Source: Martinezella multihospitum (GTDB lineage: Bacteria > Pseudomonadota > Alphaproteobacteria > Rhizobiales > Rhizobiaceae). Taken from it: a stretch of DNA of 64,000 bases. Shown here one piece after another: positions 8,723-17,481 of this stretch. Numbering within the stretch: position 1 is the first letter of the stretch; each line of letters opens with the position of its first letter. Location of the stretch: NCBI RefSeq assembly GCF_900094585.1, contig NZ_FMAG01000001.1, positions 372,001-436,000 on the forward strand. The letters run 5' to 3'. Under the pieces are notes generated by a model. It did not search any database, had not been told where the DNA came from, and saw nothing but the letters and a program-made list of their open reading frames with translations. The position numbers and the translations under genes were made by a program.

Positions 8723-9550
8723 CTAGACGGCATCGCTTCGGCTTGCCTTTGAGGCCGTACCTAAATTCTTTGCGCCTGACATTTTCTTGCGAAACTCCAT
8801 CGGCCCATGGCTGTAGAACCGGCGAAATGCAGTCGAGAAATTGTTGGGATCGCCATAGCCGACAGTCAGCGCGATGTTCAGGATACTCTCGGAACCATCC
8901 CGCAGAAGTTGTGCCGCGATCTCGCAGCGGCGCTGACGCAGCCAGGTGATCGGCCCGACGCCGAATGCCTGATTGAAGGCCCTGTTCAACGTGTTGCGAT
9001 TGGTCCCAAGCGTGACCGCCAACTCATCGACCGTCACCGGGTTGGCGATGTTGGCTTCCAGCGTCCTGCATGCCGCCTGCACCACGGGATCGGTGCTCGA
9101 CCCAGTGGAGAACGTCGCCTCCGGCATCGCCGTCGATAGCGTGAAAAGCCGCCGTCGGATTTCCTGGGGGCTGAACGGGTATGTGATGTAATCGACGAAA
9201 CCACAGGCAAACAGCTTTTCGACGTCGGGTAGATCACGGCCGACGATCGCAATGGCGGGCGATGAGGACCGAACATAGCTGAACATGCCGAGTGTCAGAT
9301 CATCGCTGACGTCGATAAGACTTACGGCGCAGGCATCCGATTTGCCGCTGCCATCGAAAACAATCCGATCAGACTGTTCCAGCATATCGAGGATCTTGCG
9401 CAGCTCGCGGCCCTTGCTTTCCGACAAGCCAAGAAGTTGAAAACGGCGCGAAACCGTCAGTTCAATGAGGGAAGCGGCGTGCTCCTGCAGCCAAGGCATG
9501 CCAAGGCCAGGCGAAGCCAGGCCAATGTCGCTTGTGACGTGCTCTAACAT
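8723..9550 (-). CDS. AraC-family regulator with N-terminal pseudo-receiver domain
   Basis: The C-terminal 100 residues are a standard AraC double helix-turn-helix (VTVDELAVTLGTNRNTLNRAFNQAFG and IALTVGYGDPNNFSTAFRRF). Ahead of it is a region shaped like a response-regulator receiver: its final strand-helix reads CGFVDYITYPFSPQEIRRRL, where the near-invariant Lys before Pro-Phe is a Tyr, and no clear phosphoacceptor DD pair is seen. It probably does not use phosphorylation. I chose ATG 9550 because the longer start at 9586 lies inside a 40-base inverted repeat and lacks a ribosome site. It likely regulates the cassette immediately downstream. Confidence 0.85.
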   Translation of the reverse strand: MLEHVTSDIGLASPGLGMPWLQEHAASLIELTVSRRFQLLGLSESKGRELRKILDMLEQSDRIVFDGSGKSDACAVSLIDVSDDLTLGMFSYVRSSSPAIAIVGRDLPDVEKLFACGFVDYITYPFSPQEIRRRLFTLSTAMPEATFSTGSSTDPVVQAACRTLEANIANPVTVDELAVTLGTNRNTLNRAFNQAFGVGPITWLRQRRCEIAAQLLRDGSESILNIALTVGYGDPNNFSTAFRRFYSHGPMEFRKKMSGAKNLGTASKASRSDAV

Positions 9551-9560
9551 GGTGATATCC

Positions 9561-9600
9561 GATGAAGTTTGGATGCCGCGCGGCATCGGTTGACTTCATC
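9561..9600. repeat. Nested inverted repeat upstream of the AraC gene
   Basis: Outer arms GATGAAGT (9561-9568) and ACTTCATC (9593-9600) enclose an inner perfect palindrome GATGCCGC-GCGGCATC (9572-9587). The whole forms a strong 40-base cruciform or hairpin just ahead of the AraC start. It may be an operator, or a terminator for the preceding minus-strand genes, although no T-run follows. Confidence 0.55.
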
Positions 9601-9796
9601 AGCAGATCGACATTAGCCGCTCCGCTCTGTGCGGTGCCTCACATAAGGCGGCACAGATACGCTTTTCCGCGATTTTTGATTTGGACGCTTCAATCTGTTC
9701 CATCCGGTCGAAGATATATGTCGAGGAGACCTTCGCGTTAGAGAGGACCGCAATGACGAGCCTATGCGCGGATACGAAATTCGGAGGCCGCGGCAT
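9599..9796 (-). CDS. Possible 65-aa protein coupled to the cyclase/ATPase gene
   Basis: The ATG at 9796 overlaps the TGA of the cyclase/ATPase gene (TGATG), an arrangement typical of translational coupling. The product is 65 residues, moderately basic, with an amphipathic stretch (RMEQIEASKSKIAEKRI) and four cysteines or near-terminal Cys residues. I recognise no family. It fills the gap before the AraC regulator on the same strand. It may be spurious. Confidence 0.35.
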   Translation of the reverse strand: MPRPPNFVSAHRLVIAVLSNAKVSSTYIFDRMEQIEASKSKIAEKRICAALCEAPHRAERLMSIC

Positions 9797-12700
9797 CAAA
9801 CCATTGCTGATATTGCCGCCTGGTCCTCCCGGGCGTCGGCCGGACCGATTTCCCTGGAGAGCATTGTTAGCCGAAGATGGTTCAACTCATCACGCGGCGC
9901 GAGATTCGCGATTGCCTTTCTCGCGCGGAGTTCCCATAGCACCGCCGACTGCTTGGATGCCGTTCGAGCGGCCAGGTTGTAGAAACTGAGCGCCTTGTCG
10001 ACACGGCCTGCCCGCTCATGCACAAAACCGCTCAGTCGCTGCCGCTCCGCCCGCCACACACCTTCCGAAGTGCCGGGCGAGCCTGCAAGCGCTTCCCTGC
10101 TGTATTCCAGCGCACGTTGATCGTCGCCGTTCATCGCATAGGCAGCCGCCAATTTTGCTGACCAGTAGGGGATGCCGATGCCCACGCCCATGAGCTTTTG
10201 GACTGCAAGCGCCTGTTCCATTCTCGACCGGCTCGAAGGATTGCCCGTGGCTTCGAACTCGGTGACCGCCTGCCACATCCTGCCGGTCGCCGACCAAAAT
10301 GCGGCACCCTGCCTGTCTGCAAGCGCGATACCCCTTTCCATGCGGGCCAATGCGAGATCGAAATCACCAAGATAGCCCAATGCCACTCCACCCCAGATAT
10401 CGATGAATGGCAGCATGAGGGGGATGTCGAGCACAGATTGATGCGCGTCTGCCTCAATGACGAGATCGCGTGCTCGCGCAAACTGGCCGGCAATGGCTGC
10501 CGAATGCGGCGAGAACGCATGCGCCGTCGCGAATAGATCCATCCCATACTTGGCCGCAAGAGGTGCGTGAAACTCGAATTTATAGTGGGCCTTGATCTTC
10601 TCCAGGGTCGCCAGCTGGGCATGAAACTGCCCGGAATAGAACTGAATACCGTTTCTGGTTCCCAATACGGACAGCGTATGCTCCGAGAGCCTTTCTCTTT
10701 CCGGCAGACGGCGAAGCACGGCCTCCATTCTAGAAACGGTCATCGCTGCGTCTTTGGTGTGACCGATCAAGACCTGATAGGTAAAGATCCCCCAGAAAAT
10801 GGAAAGGCTGTCGCCGCCCACCCGATTGATCTTTTCCAGATGCGCCAGGCTTTTCATATAGGTTTCCAGCACTTCCCGGCCGGTAAAACCACGCGTTTGC
10901 ATCAGGTTTGCAGCCAGGTCGATCAGGAGGTTCGCCTGCCGATGCTCGACGTCAACGCCGTTTCGCTCGGCTCGCACGAGCAGGTCCAGGGCATGACGGA
11001 GCTGACTTTCGCCCTCGGCGAAGGCGCCGAGAGCCGTCGTGTATCTGCCGATCCTGTGTCTATACTCCGCAGCAAGGGTATAATCGCCGGCCGCCTCATG
11101 ATGATAGGCAATTTCCGCCATGGCCTTATCGCCAACATGCGGATTGCCTTGCATATGAACCCAGGCGACCCGCCTATGAAGACTCTCTCGCCGCTTGCGC
11201 AGCAAAGTGCTGTAGGCCGCGTCTCGGATCAGATCGTGCCGGAAACTCAAGAAGGAGGCATTCTCGCGTTGGAAAATCTCTGCTTTGCAGAGGCGCTCAA
11301 TGTCGGCATTCAAATCCTGATGGGAAAGGCCCGAGACCTGACCCAGCATCGCCTCGTCAAAATGGCGCCCAACGACAGAGGCGCATTGAGCGATGCGCCG
11401 TGCCGATCCTGTGCTGTCGATCCACGCGACAAGCGCTCCGACCAGCGTTTCAGGAACTGTCTCGCGACCCGATATGCGTCCCTCGTTGAGTTCTCGAAGA
11501 AGATGCTCGAGAAAAAGGGGAACGCCTTCGGACTTTCCGACGATCTCATCCGCCAGCACGGAAGTGATACCCTCACCGCCGCAACTGGAAACCGCTTCGT
11601 GACATTCGGCGGAACTCAACTCGCCAATGTTCAGCACCAGGCTCTGAAGCTTTACGGGGCTATCGGCAAATTCGGGCCGGCCGCTCGCAAGCCACTGGAT
11701 GGGGCAATCTTCCAGATCCGTCAGCAATCTCACAATCAGCTGAAGTGTGCTGGGATCCAGCCATTGCAGGTCTTCGATGATGATCTGGATCGGGCCTGCC
11801 TTTGCAATCCTGCGAAAAGACGCGCAAAGGGCATCGAACGTCCCCTGGCGAATGGCACCAGGCGCCTCTCTTAGATGCAATCCCATGGCGGTTTCCGGCT
11901 GGCAGAGCGCGCGCAGATACTCGGCATCGTCCGTTCCGAGAGAAACGCGATCGTCGAGCTTGAGCCACTCGACGACGGGATAGAGTGCCGTATTGCTTTG
12001 CCGCTCCGCCGCCTGCAGCACGATACTCTTCTGTCCGGTGGGGCAATGCAGGCCATGCTCTCGCAATATGCGGCTTTTGCCGATGCCGGGCCGGCCGGAA
12101 AGAATGGAAAGCGGGGTGGCTCGACCGGTCTTCAGCACCGTATCCCATGCCAGAGCCAGCTTCGACAATTCCGCGGCTCGCCCAAAAAACGGAAAGCCAT
12201 CGCCTGCCAATCGTTTCGTATCCTCGAGATCCAGGCGCCAGACAGGCTCCGGCTTGGAAAAGCCCTTGAGAGCGATATCCCCGACGAAATGAGCCTCCGT
12301 TTCCCGCCGCAGGAGCCGACGTGTCAGATCGGAGATGTAGACCGATCCCGGCTCGGCCGATGCCTGCAAGCGAGCGGCAAGAACGCCGCTCGCACCGGTA
12401 ATCTTGGAATTGATGCCGTCGAACTCGGCAACCACGAGCCCGGTCGCGACCCCCACCCGCACGGAAAGCCTGTAATCCATTCCACATATCTCGCCAGCTT
12501 TCCTGACGATATGCTTGCCCGCTTGAACTGCGCGATCAGCCGCATCCTGATAGGCGATGGGCACGCCGAAATGAGCGACGATTCCATCGGCCAGATATTC
12601 CGCAACGATACCGCCCGACGCCTCGATTTCGTTCTTCGCAAGAGCATAATATCGCTGGAGGAGCTCCCGCAGATCTTCCGGATCGAAACGCAGGGCAAGG

Positions 12701-12801
12701 CCTGTGTAATCGACAATATCGGCAAAAAGAACGGTGACCTGGCGGCGCTCCGGCAGATCATGGTCCATCGTTGGGTGCGGTATCTCCTCCGGCGACAGCA
12801 T
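9796..12801 (-). CDS. Class III nucleotide cyclase-like / STAND ATPase / TPR-like protein
   Basis: A 1001-residue signalling protein from ATG 12801 (GAGG 11 bases upstream, 14 bases after the preceding stop). Residues about 20-190 form a class III cyclase domain with both metal-binding Asp (Asp28 in LFADIVDYT, Asp72 in YLADG). In the VNLAAR-type motif the catalytic Asn is replaced (GVLAAR, Val140) while Arg144 remains, so catalysis may be weak or lost. A P-loop GRPGIGKS (about 236-243) opens an AAA/STAND ATPase, with IIIEDLQWLD as Walker B. The C-terminal 450 residues are helical and TPR-like. The architecture is typical of large sensor-regulator ATPases; ligand and output are unknown. Confidence 0.9.
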   Translation of the reverse strand: MLSPEEIPHPTMDHDLPERRQVTVLFADIVDYTGLALRFDPEDLRELLQRYYALAKNEIEASGGIVAEYLADGIVAHFGVPIAYQDAADRAVQAGKHIVRKAGEICGMDYRLSVRVGVATGLVVAEFDGINSKITGASGVLAARLQASAEPGSVYISDLTRRLLRRETEAHFVGDIALKGFSKPEPVWRLDLEDTKRLAGDGFPFFGRAAELSKLALAWDTVLKTGRATPLSILSGRPGIGKSRILREHGLHCPTGQKSIVLQAAERQSNTALYPVVEWLKLDDRVSLGTDDAEYLRALCQPETAMGLHLREAPGAIRQGTFDALCASFRRIAKAGPIQIIIEDLQWLDPSTLQLIVRLLTDLEDCPIQWLASGRPEFADSPVKLQSLVLNIGELSSAECHEAVSSCGGEGITSVLADEIVGKSEGVPLFLEHLLRELNEGRISGRETVPETLVGALVAWIDSTGSARRIAQCASVVGRHFDEAMLGQVSGLSHQDLNADIERLCKAEIFQRENASFLSFRHDLIRDAAYSTLLRKRRESLHRRVAWVHMQGNPHVGDKAMAEIAYHHEAAGDYTLAAEYRHRIGRYTTALGAFAEGESQLRHALDLLVRAERNGVDVEHRQANLLIDLAANLMQTRGFTGREVLETYMKSLAHLEKINRVGGDSLSIFWGIFTYQVLIGHTKDAAMTVSRMEAVLRRLPERERLSEHTLSVLGTRNGIQFYSGQFHAQLATLEKIKAHYKFEFHAPLAAKYGMDLFATAHAFSPHSAAIAGQFARARDLVIEADAHQSVLDIPLMLPFIDIWGGVALGYLGDFDLALARMERGIALADRQGAAFWSATGRMWQAVTEFEATGNPSSRSRMEQALAVQKLMGVGIGIPYWSAKLAAAYAMNGDDQRALEYSREALAGSPGTSEGVWRAERQRLSGFVHERAGRVDKALSFYNLAARTASKQSAVLWELRARKAIANLAPRDELNHLRLTMLSREIGPADAREDQAAISAMV

Positions 12802-12814
12802 GGCTCTCACTTCC

Positions 12815-15814
12815 TCATGTTTGCTGCCAATTGAAGTCGAAATACTTTTGGGCAGCTGCAACCGCTTTGACACGTGCGGAATCGAAGGGATTGCTGAGCG
12901 TCCAATCGGTCCAGCAGCGGAAAGCTCCCGGCAGGCCATTTTCTTCGGGTTGTGCCCTGAACGGTGGTGACATGAGCCGCCCTGCGGGCAAGCCGATACC
13001 ATTGGTCGGGAAAATATCGAGCTGCGTCGCGACGGGCACGGCAAATGCCGAGCCGACCGAAAAATCGAATGCCATCGCCTGCCAGCTGCCATTGCCGCGA
13101 GGGGTCAGGATCGGCGTATCCAGCAATGCCCGGACAAGGCCGATATTGCCGAGCTCGACAAGCCGCGAGATCGGCGCGTAATCGAAATACCGCATCGACC
13201 AGACCGGCGCATTTTCCTCGGTTGCCGTACTGTATGTCGACCCGACCTGCGTATTCTTCGCCAGCTGCTTGGCAAGGCCGTAGAAGAGTCGGCCGGAGTA
13301 GGTGGCGAGGCTATTATCGAGAAACAGGGCAGGCAGAAAACTGAAGACCGTACCGTCGCCGCCGGCGATCTCCACGCAATTGATGGCGACTATATTCTCA
13401 AGATAGGTCTTGAAGCCAAGGAATTGCGGCAGGAAGCTCGCGCGCACATTGGTCTGCCTGTTGAACAGGAATGTGACCGGATGCGTGGTTGCAGACGTCA
13501 CCGATTGTCGCGACAGCACGAGGCCTGGTGGAAGCAATTGCTTCACCTGTTCGACAGGCAGGGCATGAAAGCTGAAGACGCCTTCCATTGAGCCTCGGAG
13601 AAAGGCGGGTGTGAGCGGCCAATTCGCATGGGGGGCGGTGATCGAAGACAGCAATGCCGGCACAGGCAGCGCATCCGGCACCAGATCGAACTCTCCGTAG
13701 ATCGGCTCCGTCGAACCTGTGAATATCCTGGCGGCGGCAAGACCGGAGATTGTTGCGGCTTCGACGCAGCCCGCATTGATGCCACAACGTGTCCAGTCGC
13801 CCGCCAGCACGAGATTGGTGAACCCCGATTCATCGGGCGCCAGCCGATAGTAGACAGAACCCGGCACCGAGAGAACATATCGCTCCGAGCCGTAGAAATT
13901 CTGTCGAAAATACTGATTGGCGAAGCGTTCCGCCCCGGATTGCCCCTTGAGAGAGACAAGCAGATCTTTGTCAAACTTGCCATCGGCGGTCAGGGTATCC
14001 GGCCAGATTGCCGTCAGATAGTCATCGGCCCATTGTTCCGCCTGATCCTGCATCGACGGCGCCGTGTCGTCGGCATCTCTCGAAGGCGAGCAAAAATACG
14101 CAATCGATCGGGGAGCCGGACCCGGCCAGGTCTCGCGGATCAGCAGATGGCTCATGTCGGCCCAGGTGTCGAGCGGTTCGGCGAAGCCGGTCATGACCGT
14201 CTGCAATGTAGCCGGATCGAAGGGACTATATTGATTGTGGGTCTTCACCAGACCTGGCCAGCCCGTCTCAGACGTCGGCTTGTTGAGCCAGAATTGCACC
14301 GCGCAGGTTGCGACCGTCTCTACCTTCTGGAGCATCAGCTTCCAGCAAGGAGATGCGGCGGCCAGTTCGCTCGTCATCGGAGCAAGGGAAGCGAGCGATG
14401 CGCCGAGAATGACGTCGTCGAAATCGACTCCCTGATGAAGGCTCTTCGGTGTGCCGACCGCGGCAGTTTTCTCCGATTCAAAATCTATTCCGCTCTCGCG
14501 CAACTTCTCGCCATCGACCAGTTGCAGCCAATCCGGCTCCGAAGGCCAGCATGGCAGACCCGCGACGTCGAACAGCGGTTCATAGGAGCCTGATATGATG
14601 CGTGCCTGTTCAACGAGGTCGATCCTCGCAACGGTGTCGCGTGATGCCGACAGCGCAAGATTGGTGACGGCGTTGAAGAAGCAGAACTTCACACCGCGCT
14701 GTTTGAGCACTTGATAGTATGGCCCAAATATGGTGTCGCCCATGCCGGCCTGCATCTTGAAGAACAGGGCCTGCTTGTAGGTGAAGGCCAGGCGCAGGAG
14801 CCCGCGCATCGCGGTGCCTGCACCGACACCGCGGTCCGTGCATATGCCGCCCGGATAGCCGAAGACGTAGTCGTAGCAGCTGCGGAATACCGACGATGCC
14901 ACGGCTTGCTCGGATGCGTCATGCTTCAGAAGCCATGCGGAGCATTCCATGCCGTCGATGGAATCGAAGCCACGCATGAATACCTGATCTGCGACCATGC
15001 CCATCGCAAAGGCTGTCCCGAGGTCCAGCATGAAATAGACCCGGCGTGCAGTATCATCATTGATCCACTCTCCCGGCTTGATACCTTCGAGCCAGATCCG
15101 GATGCCATCGAGAATCTCCTTCAGCTCATTGCCATTCTGCGCGGTATGCAGGCGAGCATCGTTGGGCATCGTCTGAGCATAGGCCACGAGCTGATGAACC
15201 GGCGTCTGGTAGCCGCCGACACCCGTCACCTGGCGCGGCAGCGGCAAGGCATCTCCGACTTTGTCAATCTGGCCGGCCAGAAATTCGGCGACCATCTTGA
15301 AATAATCGAAGGGCTGCGGCAGCACTCCGCCCGAGCCGGGAACCAGATTGTTGGCCGGAAACTCGATATACCAGGGCCGCCATTCTTCCCTTGGGTTTCC
15401 GACCCCCTCCTCGCTGAGAATGAATGTATTAAGCGGCTTGAGCGCCTTCTCCACGGTGCCGAGCGGATCCTCCGGAGATCTCAGCTTCAAAGCAACAAGT
15501 TCATCATAACATGAGCGGATCAGACGAAAGGCATTGTCATAAAATCCGGCCCAAATGTGCAGGCCATGCTCTTCGATCCGATTGGCTATTTCGCGATTGC
15601 GTCCGCTGGCGCATTTGCCGCCGAGCCGCCATCCACGCTGGTAGACGGTTATATCGTATTTTTCCTGCCATCCCGGTTGTTCCGTCAGCGCATAGGCAGC
15701 AGTGATGGAGGCCACGCCGCCTCCGATGATGGCAATCTTTCTTCTTCCCTGCGGCACCATGAATTCAAGCTCCCCTTCAACGCTTATGCGTGGTTTGAAC
15801 AACTGTGACTGCAT
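12815..15814 (-). CDS. FAD-dependent oxidoreductase fused to acetoacetate decarboxylase-like domain
   Basis: A 999-residue protein. The N-terminal 690 residues are an amine-oxidase/phytoene-desaturase-type flavoprotein: a dinucleotide fold (KIAIIGGGVASITAAYAL), then RGWRLGGKCAS and EEHGLHIWAG, closed by the C-terminal FAD contact LAGDWTRCGINAGCVEAATISGLAAA. Residues about 720-999 match an acetoacetate-decarboxylase-like beta barrel (FSFHALPVEQVKQLLPPGLVL). The fusion suggests oxidation and then decarboxylation or binding of one substrate. Two starts are possible: ATG 15814, and ATG 15760, which has a better-spaced AAGGGGAG site. It precedes the cyclase/ATPase gene in an operon. The substrate is unknown. 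Confidence 0.85.
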   Translation of the reverse strand: MQSQLFKPRISVEGELEFMVPQGRRKIAIIGGGVASITAAYALTEQPGWQEKYDITVYQRGWRLGGKCASGRNREIANRIEEHGLHIWAGFYDNAFRLIRSCYDELVALKLRSPEDPLGTVEKALKPLNTFILSEEGVGNPREEWRPWYIEFPANNLVPGSGGVLPQPFDYFKMVAEFLAGQIDKVGDALPLPRQVTGVGGYQTPVHQLVAYAQTMPNDARLHTAQNGNELKEILDGIRIWLEGIKPGEWINDDTARRVYFMLDLGTAFAMGMVADQVFMRGFDSIDGMECSAWLLKHDASEQAVASSVFRSCYDYVFGYPGGICTDRGVGAGTAMRGLLRLAFTYKQALFFKMQAGMGDTIFGPYYQVLKQRGVKFCFFNAVTNLALSASRDTVARIDLVEQARIISGSYEPLFDVAGLPCWPSEPDWLQLVDGEKLRESGIDFESEKTAAVGTPKSLHQGVDFDDVILGASLASLAPMTSELAAASPCWKLMLQKVETVATCAVQFWLNKPTSETGWPGLVKTHNQYSPFDPATLQTVMTGFAEPLDTWADMSHLLIRETWPGPAPRSIAYFCSPSRDADDTAPSMQDQAEQWADDYLTAIWPDTLTADGKFDKDLLVSLKGQSGAERFANQYFRQNFYGSERYVLSVPGSVYYRLAPDESGFTNLVLAGDWTRCGINAGCVEAATISGLAAARIFTGSTEPIYGEFDLVPDALPVPALLSSITAPHANWPLTPAFLRGSMEGVFSFHALPVEQVKQLLPPGLVLSRQSVTSATTHPVTFLFNRQTNVRASFLPQFLGFKTYLENIVAINCVEIAGGDGTVFSFLPALFLDNSLATYSGRLFYGLAKQLAKNTQVGSTYSTATEENAPVWSMRYFDYAPISRLVELGNIGLVRALLDTPILTPRGNGSWQAMAFDFSVGSAFAVPVATQLDIFPTNGIGLPAGRLMSPPFRAQPEENGLPGAFRCWTDWTLSNPFDSARVKAVAAAQKYFDFNWQQT

Positions 15815-16677
15815 CCCTTCTCAGAACGAAGACATCGGCAAGCGAAGGGTTAATGGTGATTTGATTGGCGGAACCACACCCAATTCGTGGTTCGTTCATC
15901 GGCAATAAAATAGGCAGGCATATTACCGGATGGCTCGAAGGGCTCTGCCAGGACCAATGCCAGCGTCCATTTATGAGAGGCGCCCTTCGCCCGTGACACG
16001 TCTTCTTTTCCTAATTTGAGATAATACAACTTTAGATTGCCGTTACCTTGGCATGGTATGCGATAAACTTGATATTCACATTATCTGCGCACGCATTAGG
16101 CTATATGCGGCGCGGGATTGCTAGAAAAATTCGCGAGTATTTATGCTCATATCTGTAAATTTCGATAGATATAAAAGTGAAAGGACAAAGATCGGGGACG
16201 CACTTACGCTATGGGGACTAGGATTGTCCGATCCATCTCGTCGCCTTGGAAAATTCCGCAGAATATCGCCTGGTCGGGCTGAATTCGCGTTTTCGATGAT
16301 GGATCTTAAGTCGCATCCGAATAGGGATCGGCGGGAATTCCCTGGTCCACCGTTACCGAGATCTGGGAAAGGCCGAACTATTGGATAATATCTGAGGTGG
16401 CGGACCAATTCACGACATTGCCGGTCAACGCAATACCGTCAACCAATCGCGTTTTTTTCCGGTCTGAAGCATCGTCCGCAGCGTAATGAGATTGGTAAAT
16501 CTCACGTGCATCTGGTTATCGCAAAGAGCAGCCAGAAGATCGTCCAGCCGACAACCGCCGGACCAGAATGCCGGCACGCTCCGACCAGGTGGTCACACGA
16601 TAGCCTTCAAAACGGCTTCGCCAGCCGCGTATTCCACCAACAAACTGCGACGGCTCGCACCGTCGCAGTTTGGCATC
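15815..16677. other. 863-base gene-poor intergenic region
   Basis: Short ORFs on both strands here (for example about 16121-16408 and 16143-16388) lack ribosome sites and look like chance frames. The stretch 15990-16190 is distinctly AT-rich and should hold the promoter of the minus-strand oxidoreductase operon. A seven-T run near 16452 has no clear stem before it. Beyond the terminator at 16641-16672 I see no definable element. Confidence 0.5.
16641..16672 (-). terminator. Intrinsic-terminator-like hairpin after the small secreted protein gene
   Basis: A perfect 13-bp stem (CAAACTGCGACGG at 16641-16653 with its complement at 16660-16672) and a six-base loop. On the minus strand it lies six bases after the stop of the 126-aa gene and is followed by a T/G-rich stretch. 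Confidence 0.7.
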
Positions 16678-17058
16678 TCATTTTGGAAGTTGCGCGCCAG
16701 CCTGCTTCACCGCATTTGCAACGGTTTCGCAAAACTGCTTTTCAGTCACGTTCTGCGCTTTCGTGATAGCTACAAGGTCCTGGTTCACGCCCATGGCAGA
16801 AATCTTACCCTTTTCGCCCTCTTGCTCGGCCGCGTCGCCTTTGGCCGTATCGGAGGGTGCCGGTATGAGAGCGAGCATTTTCGTCTGGGTCTCGACTGCG
16901 GCCCCATCGATGTGACCCGCGTTCTGGCAATATTTCAGCACGCCAAGCTGATTGCGTGCCGAATTATAAGCCAATTCCATTTGGTCGTTTGATATCTGTG
17001 CATAGCTTGGCACGGCAAATCCGAATGCCACAATACCGATCAGAATGATCTTCCGCAT
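16678..17058 (-). CDS. Small secreted protein
   Basis: A 126-residue exported protein. The start ATG 17058 has AGGAG seven bases upstream. A clear Sec signal peptide (MRKIILIGIVAFGFAVPSYA, cut before Q-I-S) leaves a mature domain of about 105 residues, mostly helical, with two cysteines (YCQNAG and FCETV) that could form a disulphide. Similar proteins in rhizobia are, as far as I recall, annotated as pore-forming ESAT-6-like, but I cannot confirm that label from sequence. It stands alone, with a strong terminator directly after it. Confidence 0.78.
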   Translation of the reverse strand: MRKIILIGIVAFGFAVPSYAQISNDQMELAYNSARNQLGVLKYCQNAGHIDGAAVETQTKMLALIPAPSDTAKGDAAEQEGEKGKISAMGVNQDLVAITKAQNVTEKQFCETVANAVKQAGAQLPK

Positions 17059-17481
17059 ATGAAACTCCTGATTGCTTCAACATGCTGCGATGTATCCTCG
17101 AACGCCTTGAAGACAATAGCTGCAAAGCCGGAAAGTGTTCTACCCAGGAGGGCATCGCCACAGGGGGCCGAAAGAAAGCTGAAGCCTTCGATATCATCGT
17201 GGTCGCCAACGGAACTGCCTGCCCCTCCGCAGTTCGCGCGCAGGTCCGCTCGGTAGCATCCGGTCATTTCCTGTGGGAAAACTTAAAACTTCATCCCGCC
17301 AACACATGGCACCTGGATCGATGTGGCAGTAATCCGGATGCGCCCCGGCGGCTTTGACTGTCCGGGTTTGCCCCTTCGTTGCCGTTACGCGGCCGGGGCA
17401 TCGCAAGAGCGAAGGAAAAGATCGACGGCTTCACCCGCGACATCCTTCGACAACAGCAACATCAGGACCTGGAGGTCTTAC
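17059..17481. other. Intergenic region between divergent genes
   Basis: This stretch carries the promoters of the minus-strand secreted protein and the plus-strand betaine-type binding protein. Overlapping ORFs in all frames look like chance. A GGAGG ribosome site at 17471-17475 belongs to the downstream gene. I found no clear operator. Confidence 0.45.

Noticed and set aside
16121..16408. 95-aa minus-strand ORF in the 863-base gap
   Set aside because: No ribosome site, no recognisable motif and overlap with an equally long plus-strand frame.
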